DNA from: an uncultured Eubacterium sp.
Lineage (GTDB): Bacteria > Bacillota > Clostridia > Lachnospirales > Lachnospiraceae
Reading direction: 5' to 3'
Assembly: GCA_910589045.1 (NCBI GenBank)
Contig: CAJUSH010000007.1
Location: 1-64,000, forward strand
DNA length: 64,000 nt
How positions within the stretch are numbered: position 1 is the stretch's first letter; each line of letters begins with the position of its first letter. The position numbers and the translations under genes are program-made. The notes under the pieces were generated by a model, which worked only from the letters and a program-made list of their open reading frames with translations, did no database searches and was not told the origin of the DNA. Of the stretch, positions 46,694-55,172 are shown one piece after another.

Positions 46694-46719
46694 TGTAATT
46701 ACCTCCTCAGTCTTTTTGA

Positions 46720-47139
46720 TTAAAGTTTCTCGTCAACCATAAGCCCTGCCATCTCCCACACCTTCTGTATCATATCCAGTGTTTTCTCCGCAGGGTACTC
46801 TTTTTTGATTTCCTTCGTGTCCTTGTCCATAATCTTTATGGTGACACGGTTCGTTCCTTCATGATAACCAAAGATTGCCTCCGTGTTTGACGATTGGCGG
46901 TTAATCTCCTCGACAGCCTTCTTTAGCGAGCTGTCAGATGCTTTTTCAGGCGCGCTGATCTTGTCTGTCTGTGCGCCTGCTCCCGAGGTCTCATCTGCAG
47001 CAGGCTTTGCTGCCGCAGCAGGTGCCTCCGCGGACTTCACCTTCACCTTCTCCGGTGCCTTTGGAGTAACCTTTTTTTCGACTGTCGACGCACTTCCTTG
47101 ATAAGCCGCAGCCGCATTCTGAATCGGTTCCATAGTCAT
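46720..47139 (-). CDS. flaG: FlaG family protein
   Basis: A 139-residue protein with a conserved C-terminal FlaG domain (RVTIKIMDKDTKEIKKEYPA, EKTLDMIQKVWEMAGLMVD) and an Ala/Pro/Lys-rich low-complexity N-terminal half. FlaG affects filament length in several bacteria. It is first in the flaG-fliD-fliS-fliT operon behind a sigma-28 promoter, with GGAGG before the ATG. Confidence 0.88.
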   Translation of the reverse strand: MTMEPIQNAAAAYQGSASTVEKKVTPKAPEKVKVKSAEAPAAAAKPAADETSGAGAQTDKISAPEKASDSSLKKAVEEINRQSSNTEAIFGYHEGTNRVTIKIMDKDTKEIKKEYPAEKTLDMIQKVWEMAGLMVDEKL

Positions 47140-47279
47140 AAGCTGTCACCTCCGTGTGATCCTGTTGATAGTTGCATTCGCCCTTTCATCGACGGATAAA
47201 ACGATGAAACCGAGGAAAAATTCCTCTCGTCATACGCCGGACAACATGCACTGCAATTACTTCCTGCGTATAAAAGCGA

Positions 47280-47307
47280 AGCAGCAGACCTGGCCATCAT
47301 CTGCTGC
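47280..47307 (-). other. Stem-loop in the flaG leader
   Basis: AGCAGCAG pairs with CTGCTGCT around a 12-base loop, downstream of the sigma-28 promoter and 140 bp before flaG. A weak T-run follows on the minus strand. It may be a weak terminator for csrA read-through or a leader structure. Confidence 0.4.
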
Positions 47308-47330
47308 TTTGGTTCGGGTTGCTATTTTTT

Positions 47331-47357
47331 ATATCGGCACAGAACCCGTAAACTTTA
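47331..47357 (-). promoter_or_regulatory. Sigma-28 promoter of flaG-fliD-fliS-fliT
   Basis: On the minus strand TAAA, exactly 15 bases, GCCGATAT: the best match to the FliA/SigD consensus in the window. It lies in the 250-bp spacer between csrA and flaG. Confidence 0.92.
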
Positions 47358-47389
47358 TAGTCGATAATTTAAGTTCTTAAATCAATTAC

Positions 47390-47605
47390 CTAAATCAATT
47401 TCTTGAGCGCCTCAAGATTTTCCACGCTGGCCGCAGCCTCGTTCTCCTTCTGGATCTGAAGATAAACCTCCTTACGGTAAACCGGTACCTGTTTGGGCGC
47501 CTTGATGCCCAGCTTCACCTGGTCACCACGGATTTCAAGCAGCGTAACTTCGATGTTATTGTTCAGGACGAGGGATTCCCCCTTCTTTCTTGTCAGAGCT
47601 AACAT
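47390..47605 (-). CDS. csrA: Carbon storage regulator CsrA
   Basis: A 71-residue CsrA, a dimeric RNA-binding repressor of translation. MLALTRKKGESLVLNNNIEV, RGDQVKLGIKAP and VYRKEVYLQI are typical. It overlaps fliW by 7 bp, the arrangement by which FliW and CsrA control flagellin. The probable target is the flagellin leader at 42958-42991. Confidence 0.96.
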   Translation of the reverse strand: MLALTRKKGESLVLNNNIEVTLLEIRGDQVKLGIKAPKQVPVYRKEVYLQIQKENEAAASVENLEALKKLI

Positions 47606-48057
47606 TGTATGCCCTCCTTCCGCTTTTTGAGGGTCTCATAAATGGGATGCTTTACTTCATAATCATCCTCCACGATCATCTGCACTGCCCGGTTGTTTTC
47701 CATATTGATGATGATCGGGGCCTTTAAGTTTGCGGTCATTTTCTCAATCTCCCCGGGCACGGTAAGCGTCACGAGCGAATAGGTCTGCTCCTCCTTCAGC
47801 GTCCCCAGCGGCAGAAGATTCTCATCATCGACCACCGGATTATACCCTGCCACGACCAGCCTCGGCTCCGCAACCGGCATGGCAAACTGCGGCTCCTCCA
47901 TGGACTGCAGCCACATGATCGCAGCGTCCTCATTTTCTTCGTCGCGGATGAGCGCAAATTTTTTCATAAACGGGAAACCGATGATCCCGTCGGGAAATTC
48001 GATGATCTTCTCGTCCTCTATTGTAATTGTCCCAAATAATCTGGTCTTTGCTGTCAT
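47599..48057 (-). CDS. fliW: Flagellar assembly factor FliW
   Basis: A 152-residue FliW that binds flagellin or CsrA, relieving CsrA repression of flagellin when filament is being exported. Marks are IIEFPDGIIGFPFMKKFALI, ITLTVPG-like LVTLTVPGEIEKMTANLKAP, and INMENNRAVQMI. The ATG at 48057 with AAGGAGA is preferred to one 20 codons upstream. It follows flgL. Confidence 0.94.
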   Translation of the reverse strand: MTAKTRLFGTITIEDEKIIEFPDGIIGFPFMKKFALIRDEENEDAAIMWLQSMEEPQFAMPVAEPRLVVAGYNPVVDDENLLPLGTLKEEQTYSLVTLTVPGEIEKMTANLKAPIIINMENNRAVQMIVEDDYEVKHPIYETLKKRKEGIQC

Positions 48058-48186
48058 GATACGTTGTTCTCCTTTTTGAGAATTTATGATATACGGCAAA
48101 CAGTTCAGCCGCGTCACGCGAAAGGGCTTCCTTCCGGGAGCACATTTCGCACATTCCTGCTGACGATAGCTGAACTGTCATATATT

Positions 48187-50346
48187 TTATAGATAATCTA
48201 ACAGTGACATATCATCGATTTTGCCCGCCGCCTGCAGTGACGCCTGGAAGGCTGTAAATGCGGAGGTGTAATCGATCGTCACGTCGGAGAGCTCCTCGTC
48301 CTCATTGTTGGACTTCAGCTCCGTGAAGGTCGTTTTCTGGCTGCTCATGCGGTTCTCCGCAAGGGCAAGCTGATCTCCGCGGCTTCCCACATCCGTGATC
48401 GCGAGGTTTACCTTTCCCAGATAGTCCTCGAAATGGCTGACCTGGCTTCCGAACACCTTCTGCAGATGATCGTCCAGATATGCCATCTGTTTTTTCGCCT
48501 TCTCCAGACAGTCATTCAGATAATTCTGCTCGGCCTGGGTCGGATAATCGCCGGATTTCATCATTGCCTCAATGTTCGAAACCGTCGTATGTGCATCAAT
48601 CGTCTCCTGCACGATATCCGTCAGCTCCGCGAGATCGCGGAAGCAGTCTGCGTTTGCCACATCGCGGATCTGCGTGTTGATCCGCATATCCTGATTGGCG
48701 GATACGGCATAATTGATGCTCTGAGCAATCCACTTGCCGTCCTCGTCAAAATTCGTATAGCTGATCCAGTTCGCCGGACTGGCATCGGACTTGTTCGTAC
48801 AGTTAAAATACATCTCCGGCCGGGTCTCACCCTTTGAAAATCCGTTCTTCTCGTAATTGACCTCGAAGCTTGCATATTCCGAGGAGAAGTTCTGTGCCAG
48901 ATTCTGTCCCACTACCAGCTCGCCGGTATCCGGGAGATAAATGATCGTATCCTTATACTGTGCGTTTACCAGGTCCGGATTGGCAGCCAGGTTTGCCAGA
49001 TGCTGCTCATATTCCTTTGCGGTCATAGTCGCAACCTTTAAATCGGTCGTCAGGTTCTTATCATTCGTATGAACCTGATAAGCGCCTCCGTTGGCAGTCG
49101 CTGTCATTGCCGTATTACCGTCCGCGTTCTGAACAGTGATCACAGTACCGCCTGTCATATTCGTATTCATGGTATTTCCCTGGGCGTCCGTAATCGACGA
49201 GAGCGTAGAGCCGGTCGCCGCCGGCGGTGCCGGCAAGTTCAGCGGCTGTGAACGGGTGTAGGTGACACGGTTGCCCTGGGCATCGACGATCACACCTGTA
49301 ACCTCATTCGTTGCGGCATCCAACGTCTCCTGCGTCGTAAAGATCATGTTGCCCTTTTCATCCGTATAGGTCGAAATGACGGTCTGGTTGCCATTTAGAG
49401 TCGTAGCCCTCGCTGTCTTTGTAAGGTTCGTCGCATCGGTCGTCAGTCTTCCGTCGTTTCCGATATTCAGCTTATACCCGTTCATCTCCTCGAACGTGGC
49501 ACCTGTCATCTGACCGTTGCTGTCCGCCTGATAGGTGAACGCGCTGTCCTTCTGCAGGCTCCTCCACTGAAAGCTCTGGGAGGTAGACGGTGGATTGCCG
49601 GTCAGATTCGTCGTATCTGTCGTAATCGTGACATTACCGTTTGTGGTGCCATTCGTTGTGCTTGAGCTGGTATCTACCGCATAATTATAGGAAAAGCTGC
49701 TGAGGTTATCAAGCTTCCCATAAGCAAGACGGATACGTTTTATAATTTCATCTTTTGGTGTGCCGACCGCAACCTGGTTCTGGATATCGCTGATCGTCGG
49801 CGTATCAAGCTTATTTGCATAATAGGTGTAGGTCTCGATCTTATTGAAGTCAAGACTCTCGGTAATCGCATATTTTGCCAGTGCAGCCTCGTTTGCATTC
49901 GTGAAGCTAACGGTGGAATTTGTTTTATAGCCGCTGAACACCGTGCGCTCCGCGTAATCCGCATTCGCCTCCGCATAGAGCTGGTTGCTCAGACCCTTGA
50001 GCTGCTCTAAGACCGTCTGGCGGTCCTCCTCGGTCAGTACATCCGTGGAACCGTTGACGCAGAGACGGTAGGCATCCGTGAAGATATCCTTCATATTGGT
50101 GAGCGCGGTCTCCGTAACGTCCATCCACGAATTTGCATCCTTGATATTATTTTCATAATATTGTTTGATCTGGGTAAGCGTTGCCGAGAGCCGCAGGGAT
50201 TTAATCGCGATCAGCGGGTTATCCGACGGCTTCGTAATCTTTTTCTGTGTGGACATCTGCGTATTCAGACGATCCACAGACACTTTATTGTTATTGATGT
50301 TGAGCTTTGTGGTATTCATCATCATACCATTTGTAATTCGCATCAT
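48187..50346 (-). CDS. flgL: Flagellar hook-filament junction protein FlgL (enlarged)
   Basis: A 719-residue FlgL (HAP3). The N-terminus (MRITNGMMMNTTKLNINNNK; KKITKPSDNPLIAIKSLRLS) and C-terminus (LALAENRMSSQKTTFTELKS; DYTSAFTAFQASLQAAGKI) are canonical. The centre holds an insertion rich in Thr, Asn and Gly, so the protein is about twice the enterobacterial length. The start at 50346 (AGGAGG at 9 bases) avoids a spurious N-terminal extension. Confidence 0.92.
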   Translation of the reverse strand: MMRITNGMMMNTTKLNINNNKVSVDRLNTQMSTQKKITKPSDNPLIAIKSLRLSATLTQIKQYYENNIKDANSWMDVTETALTNMKDIFTDAYRLCVNGSTDVLTEEDRQTVLEQLKGLSNQLYAEANADYAERTVFSGYKTNSTVSFTNANEAALAKYAITESLDFNKIETYTYYANKLDTPTISDIQNQVAVGTPKDEIIKRIRLAYGKLDNLSSFSYNYAVDTSSSTTNGTTNGNVTITTDTTNLTGNPPSTSQSFQWRSLQKDSAFTYQADSNGQMTGATFEEMNGYKLNIGNDGRLTTDATNLTKTARATTLNGNQTVISTYTDEKGNMIFTTQETLDAATNEVTGVIVDAQGNRVTYTRSQPLNLPAPPAATGSTLSSITDAQGNTMNTNMTGGTVITVQNADGNTAMTATANGGAYQVHTNDKNLTTDLKVATMTAKEYEQHLANLAANPDLVNAQYKDTIIYLPDTGELVVGQNLAQNFSSEYASFEVNYEKNGFSKGETRPEMYFNCTNKSDASPANWISYTNFDEDGKWIAQSINYAVSANQDMRINTQIRDVANADCFRDLAELTDIVQETIDAHTTVSNIEAMMKSGDYPTQAEQNYLNDCLEKAKKQMAYLDDHLQKVFGSQVSHFEDYLGKVNLAITDVGSRGDQLALAENRMSSQKTTFTELKSNNEDEELSDVTIDYTSAFTAFQASLQAAGKIDDMSLLDYL

Positions 50347-50401
50347 AATCGTTTTCCTCCTAAAATTACAGGCATTGGGCAGGGGAAACAAATCTGCCCC
50401 T

Positions 50402-52213
50402 TTATACGCCGGTGCTGGTGACCAGACGGTCATACATTTCAGACAGAACCTGCACGACCTTTGAGCAGAGATTGTATGCATTCTGGAACTTCACCAGATC
50501 CAGTGCCTCCTCGTCCTCGTCAACGCCGGAGATGGAGGTCCGCTGCTTGTCAACCGTGTTCATAATCGTAGTATAGTTCTCACATAAAAGCTCCGACTCC
50601 TCTGCGTCTACCGTTATATCGCCGTAAATGGTCTTCAGGAACTGCTCACCGCTGGCGCCGCGGTACATCGGCACATCCCGCTGGAGCTTCTGAAGCTCCT
50701 CAACAAGCGACTGATTGCTCTCGCCGTTTGCCAGATCCGGCCGGATCGCAGTTGCAAAAATATTCGGGTCCCTTGACGCGTCCGCAATCTTGATGTTTGC
50801 CGCCGTCAGCCGGTAATAGCTGTTAGAATTAGAGCGCAGTGATGCCGCGCCTGCCTCCGAAAAGTCAAGCTCGTTTCCGAGCTTATCCTCCGCCACAAAG
50901 AAGGAACCCATCGGATTGTTATATAAATCAACACCCTTGTGCTGAATGTCGTTAAACGCCTTTGCAAAATTACGTAAAAACTCGTTCATCTGCGACTGAT
51001 AGTACGGGATACCCTTAAAATCAATAGAGGTTCCCACCGTAGCCGGCTGCCCCATCGTTGAGGCAAGTCCTGATATATCCGAACTGATCGTGAACGAGAA
51101 TCTGGTCTGTCCGCTCGGATCGGTTGTCATAATAAACGAGGAATATTCGTATTCCCGGTTTCCCAGGGTCAGTACGCCCTCGCTCGGCAGGTTCATGCCT
51201 ACCTCCTCCAGGACGTTTGTATTTGTGATTACGACCTGCCGGCCCGACGCACTCTCAACCTTACCGCAGAAATTGTTGTGGTTGTTGCCGTCGCGCATCT
51301 CCACCAAAGCCTTTAAGCTTCCCGTTGCAAGGGAGCTGGTCGCACCGAAATCGGACTTTGTGTCCGCCCAGCGGATATCGTAAAGGCCGTCCGCGTCGTT
51401 CTGATTGTCTTTATATTTTCTGGCAACGCACTCCAGCTGACGGTACTGTTCCCCGTTTACCAGCTCCAGTCCGTTTACCTTCACCGTATAATTTGTTCCC
51501 CCGGTATACATATCCGGATAGTTGCTGTTGACGACCTTTGTCTCCTGAACCTCCACTGCTACGATCTGAGAGAGCTGGTCAACAAGCAGCGCCCGCTGGT
51601 CGCGCATGTCATTTGCAAACGCGCCGTTGATCTCCACATCGTTGATCTGCGTGTTTAAGAGCGCGATCTTCTGTGCGATAGAATTGACCGTATCCACCGT
51701 GGACTTTACCTGCTCATTCAAATCCTCCTGGATTTTGAGCAGACCGTCCGATACCGTATTAAAATAGCTGCACAGCTTTTTGGCAGAACTGATAAACTGG
51801 TTGCGGTAAGACGTATCCGCCGGCGTACCCCGCAGTGAATCCAGATCATTGAAAAACTCCCCGTAAATGGACGAAAAGCCTTTGATCGTGCCGTCATCCT
51901 GAAAATATGTTTCCAGCTGGCTCATGTACTTGACCTTCTCGTCATACTCTCCCTGAAAGCCGCTGTACTGCCAGAATTTGTTGTCGTAATATTCGCTCCG
52001 AAGCTGTGTAACGCTGACCGCGGAGACACCGGCACTCAACGTTCCGTACTCCGTGTAGCTGCGGATCGCATTGTTCGCCTTTACATTTGTTACCTGCTTC
52101 GAGTATCCGAGTGTATCGACATTTGAGATATTGTTAGCCACGGTATTTGCAGATGCCTGATACGTACGCAGACCCGAAGTCGCGATCGATAATCCAAAAA
52201 ATTGACTAGCCAT
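50402..52213 (-). CDS. flgK: Flagellar hook-associated protein FlgK (copy 2)
   Basis: A 603-residue FlgK (HAP1). The N-terminus FFGLSIATSGLRTYQASANT followed by VANNISNVDTLGYSKQ, and the C-terminal VDEDEEALDLVKFQNAYNLC segment, are typical. It lies 16 bp after a second FlgK gene at 52230. The two differ in sequence, so they probably form distinct junction rings or layers. Confidence 0.93.
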   Translation of the reverse strand: MASQFFGLSIATSGLRTYQASANTVANNISNVDTLGYSKQVTNVKANNAIRSYTEYGTLSAGVSAVSVTQLRSEYYDNKFWQYSGFQGEYDEKVKYMSQLETYFQDDGTIKGFSSIYGEFFNDLDSLRGTPADTSYRNQFISSAKKLCSYFNTVSDGLLKIQEDLNEQVKSTVDTVNSIAQKIALLNTQINDVEINGAFANDMRDQRALLVDQLSQIVAVEVQETKVVNSNYPDMYTGGTNYTVKVNGLELVNGEQYRQLECVARKYKDNQNDADGLYDIRWADTKSDFGATSSLATGSLKALVEMRDGNNHNNFCGKVESASGRQVVITNTNVLEEVGMNLPSEGVLTLGNREYEYSSFIMTTDPSGQTRFSFTISSDISGLASTMGQPATVGTSIDFKGIPYYQSQMNEFLRNFAKAFNDIQHKGVDLYNNPMGSFFVAEDKLGNELDFSEAGAASLRSNSNSYYRLTAANIKIADASRDPNIFATAIRPDLANGESNQSLVEELQKLQRDVPMYRGASGEQFLKTIYGDITVDAEESELLCENYTTIMNTVDKQRTSISGVDEDEEALDLVKFQNAYNLCSKVVQVLSEMYDRLVTSTGV

Positions 52214-52229
52214 AATTTTCGCTCCTTTT

Positions 52230-54209
52230 TTACAGTCCTGTCACAAGCAGCTCGATCATATCCGAAACCGTCTGGATATAACGGCTGGCTGCATTATAGG
52301 CATTCTGATACTTGATCATGTTTGTCAGCTCCTCGTCCGTAGACACACCGGTGATCTGCAGACGCTTATTGTCCAGAGCATTTGTCGAGCTCTCAAGCGT
52401 CGTAGCGGTTGACTGGTAAGTAGAGCCTGCGGTCGCGATGCCGCCGATCATCTCCGTATAATACTCGCCAAAGCTAAAGCTTGCCTCGGAACCAGGGTAT
52501 ATTTTCAGGCACTTCGTGCGCCACAGCTCGGAGAGCTCCGCGCCCATGCCGTAGTCGATCTCATGCGTGTCCTGCGTCAGATGCGGGAACAAATTCGGCT
52601 GATTTTCCAGGGCATCGTTGACACCGAGGGAAACCAGTGTATACTGGGAGCCGGTTTCCAGGCTGTACGCCTCGTTATAGACATAATACAGCTTACCGGA
52701 GATGAACTTCTCCACATATTTCTGGTTATCCTTTGTCTCCCACTGCTCATAGGGACACTGCTTTGTGCCGCGACCCGGAATAGCCGTACCGTTGGCATCA
52801 TAAACTGTCGTGGAAACGGTTCCGTTGCCCTTTGTCTCATCCCAGATCCGGTATTCATTTCCGGCCAGCGTCACAGTCTTGCAGTCATAGATATCCTCTT
52901 CGTTATAAATATACCATGTCTTGCCGTCCGTATCCGTGACCTTCTGGTAACGTTCCGTCCCGTTTCTCGTGAACAGCTCCGCGGGCGGAATCTTCATGTC
53001 GGAGCCGAGCCTGCACTTCTCCTCATCGAGCACCTTAACGTTTTTATAGGTGGTGATCGTATAGGTGCCGTCACCGTTGTCTGTCTTTACATCAAAGCTC
53101 GCCCTTGTATTCGGGCATAAAATCTCGTTAATCTTCGTCGCGATACCATGGATCAGCACATCAAGCTGTGCCTCGGACTCCTCCATAACGGACATGCCGA
53201 CGCTATTTGCATAGATCATGGGATCCGCACCCTCCAGATACGCAAAGTTCCTCAGACCGTCGCCCCGCGCCTGAATGAGTGCCTTGATCTCGCCGATATC
53301 CGAGTTTTTCTCGGCCGAGATCGGTATCGAAAAATCGAAGAGGTCCATGTACTGTCCGTTTTCCTCGTTCGATAAATGAGGCCAATAAGCATCCACATAG
53401 CCCGTTGCGCGGTCTATCTTTTTGCCGACCTCATGGAAAAATGATTCGTCGACAAAGGACTGCCCCTCCACCGTAACCGTAACAACCCCGGTAGCATCCT
53501 CACTGTAGGACATGTTCACAAGGGCGCTCAGCTCATCGAGGGCCGCATCCCTCGCATCCCGCAGGTCATAGGCAGTCTCCACCTTGCCCGCCTCGATGCG
53601 CTGAATGTCCTGATTCAGCTTAAAGATCTCCTCGCCAAGCTCGTTGACACGGTCTATGTCGTTGGATATCTGAATATTTATTTTTGACTGATATGTGGAT
53701 AAACTCGAATAAATTGCTTTTGCCCGAGTAAGAAGCAGGTTGGAGCGCTGTATAACCAGGCTCTGATTTGTCGCGTCCGAGGGATCCTGTGCCAGAAACT
53801 CAAACGCAGACCAGAGGCTGCTGTTCGATTCCCGCTCATTGCCGGAACCCATCAGTACATTCCTGAATGCAACGCCCTGTGACTCCTGATACAGACTCTG
53901 TACCTCGTCAATCGCACTAAAATAAGATGCGTAGTAGGACATACGCCCTGCCTCCGCACGATATCTCTTATCTAAGAAAATATCCCTGGCATGGACGATA
54001 TCTCCGATTCCTACTCCAAGACCCGTCTGCAGCGGGCCTGCGGCAGACTGTCCGAACGTATTGTAGTGCTTATTTTCAAAAACTACCTGCTGACGCACAT
54101 AACCCGGCGTATTTACATTCGCAAGGTTATTTGCAGACGTGTTGATGGCGTTCTGCGCCGAACGTAAGCCGCTGCTGCCTACGTACAGCGAACCCATTCC
54201 GTTAGCCAT
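52230..54209 (-). CDS. flgK: Flagellar hook-associated protein FlgK (copy 1)
   Basis: A 659-residue FlgK with MANGMGSLYVGSSGLRSAQN, ANNLANVNTPGYVRQQVVFE and the C-terminal TDEELTNMIKYQNAYNAASR segment. It contains a larger middle region than copy 2, with a Tyr/Thr-rich segment around residues 380-520. It is directly downstream of flgN and upstream of copy 2. Tandem FlgK genes are recurrent in flagellated Lachnospiraceae as far as I recall. Confidence 0.93.
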   Translation of the reverse strand: MANGMGSLYVGSSGLRSAQNAINTSANNLANVNTPGYVRQQVVFENKHYNTFGQSAAGPLQTGLGVGIGDIVHARDIFLDKRYRAEAGRMSYYASYFSAIDEVQSLYQESQGVAFRNVLMGSGNERESNSSLWSAFEFLAQDPSDATNQSLVIQRSNLLLTRAKAIYSSLSTYQSKINIQISNDIDRVNELGEEIFKLNQDIQRIEAGKVETAYDLRDARDAALDELSALVNMSYSEDATGVVTVTVEGQSFVDESFFHEVGKKIDRATGYVDAYWPHLSNEENGQYMDLFDFSIPISAEKNSDIGEIKALIQARGDGLRNFAYLEGADPMIYANSVGMSVMEESEAQLDVLIHGIATKINEILCPNTRASFDVKTDNGDGTYTITTYKNVKVLDEEKCRLGSDMKIPPAELFTRNGTERYQKVTDTDGKTWYIYNEEDIYDCKTVTLAGNEYRIWDETKGNGTVSTTVYDANGTAIPGRGTKQCPYEQWETKDNQKYVEKFISGKLYYVYNEAYSLETGSQYTLVSLGVNDALENQPNLFPHLTQDTHEIDYGMGAELSELWRTKCLKIYPGSEASFSFGEYYTEMIGGIATAGSTYQSTATTLESSTNALDNKRLQITGVSTDEELTNMIKYQNAYNAASRYIQTVSDMIELLVTGL

Positions 54210-54227
54210 ACTAATTCCCCCTATCTG

Positions 54228-54740
54228 TTATTGCTTTGTGTCGAAGCCCCGACTTCCGAGCAGATCCCCGGTGTTTACGGCAGATTTGTTGTAATTTGCC
54301 GTCTCCGGAGCCTGTCGCATACTGCGAAACAGATTAAGGTCAAATTCTAATAACTCCATAGACTGATGAATCAGCGTCTGATTCGCCTTGTTGATGCGCT
54401 TTAGCTCACTCATCGTCTCCCTGAGATCGATACGAACCGCAGCAAGCCTTTCCTGCTCCCTCGGCTGGTTTGCAAGCGTCTCCTCCAGATGGGAAATTTT
54501 TAATTCCTCCGGATTTTTGTTCAAAACGACCGCAATATCATTCATGATGCGCGCGCGCTTTGATTCCAGACTCTGAATCCCGTTTGCAACCTCCTCCTGG
54601 CCCGCACTGATGCGCTCTACGGCCGGGACATCAGAGGCGATCAATGCCTCTCTCAGATCCTCGGATAAATCAATCAGCTTCTGGTATTCAACTGTCTCAT
54701 TCTCCAGGACCTGTGTCAGGTCATCCATCAAGCTTGCCAC
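54228..54740 (-). CDS. flgN: Flagellar chaperone FlgN
   Basis: A 170-residue helical chaperone of FlgN type for the hook-associated proteins. LTQVLENETVEYQKLIDLSE at the start and the RINKANQTLIHQSMELLEFD segment fit the family. The start is GTG with GAGGT upstream. Its place between flgM and flgK supports the call. Confidence 0.85.
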   Translation of the reverse strand: MASLMDDLTQVLENETVEYQKLIDLSEDLREALIASDVPAVERISAGQEEVANGIQSLESKRARIMNDIAVVLNKNPEELKISHLEETLANQPREQERLAAVRIDLRETMSELKRINKANQTLIHQSMELLEFDLNLFRSMRQAPETANYNKSAVNTGDLLGSRGFDTKQ

Positions 54741-54754
54741 GTTCGATACCTCTC

Positions 54755-55033
54755 TTAATACAATTCGTTGTACTTTTCTAACAATTTACTTGCAAAATCT
54801 CCAGCATCAACCTTGTAATTACCAGAATCAACCTTAGTTTTCAGCTCTGCGACTTTATCTTCCCTGATGTCTGAAGCATTTGCGACTGCCTGTTTTGCGA
54901 TCTGATAGTCCCGTCCGGTCTGCGAAATCTGCAGTTGATCCTGAAAACTGCCGGTCTTTTTCGCTGCATTCGTGCGGGCAGGCTTGCTACTCTTATAGAT
55001 CGCAGCTACCTGATTATATGCATCTATACGCAT
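54755..55033 (-). CDS. flgM: Anti-sigma-28 factor FlgM
   Basis: A 92-residue FlgM that binds sigma-28 until the hook is complete, then is exported. The C-terminal KVAELKTKVDSGNYKVDAGD and FASKLLEKYNEL segments are the family signature. AAAGGAG precedes the ATG. It starts the flgM-flgN-flgK-flgK-flgL-fliW-csrA operon behind a sigma-28-like promoter. Confidence 0.92.
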   Translation of the reverse strand: MRIDAYNQVAAIYKSSKPARTNAAKKTGSFQDQLQISQTGRDYQIAKQAVANASDIREDKVAELKTKVDSGNYKVDAGDFASKLLEKYNELY

Positions 55034-55102
55034 AACGGCATCTCCTTTCTTTCTTCCCTGAAATGTAAAAAGTAATCTTTCCGATTGCTTTTTCTAAACT
55101 AT

Positions 55103-55129
55103 TTATCGGAGGATTGCCCGAAAACATTA
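55103..55129 (-). promoter_or_regulatory. Sigma-28-like promoter of the flgM operon
   Basis: On the minus strand TAAT, exactly 15 bases, TCCGATAA, about 70 bp upstream of flgM. The -10 box is nearly ideal; the -35 differs at one base. Confidence 0.75.
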
Positions 55130-55172
55130 GAGGAAAAATAATTTTTTTGCCCTGCCGCCTGCGATGTCCCTT

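Noticed and set aside
47280-47307. A strong csrA terminator
   Set aside because: The stem is good but the T-run is weak and interrupted, and it lies downstream of the next promoter; it was listed only as a stem-loop.
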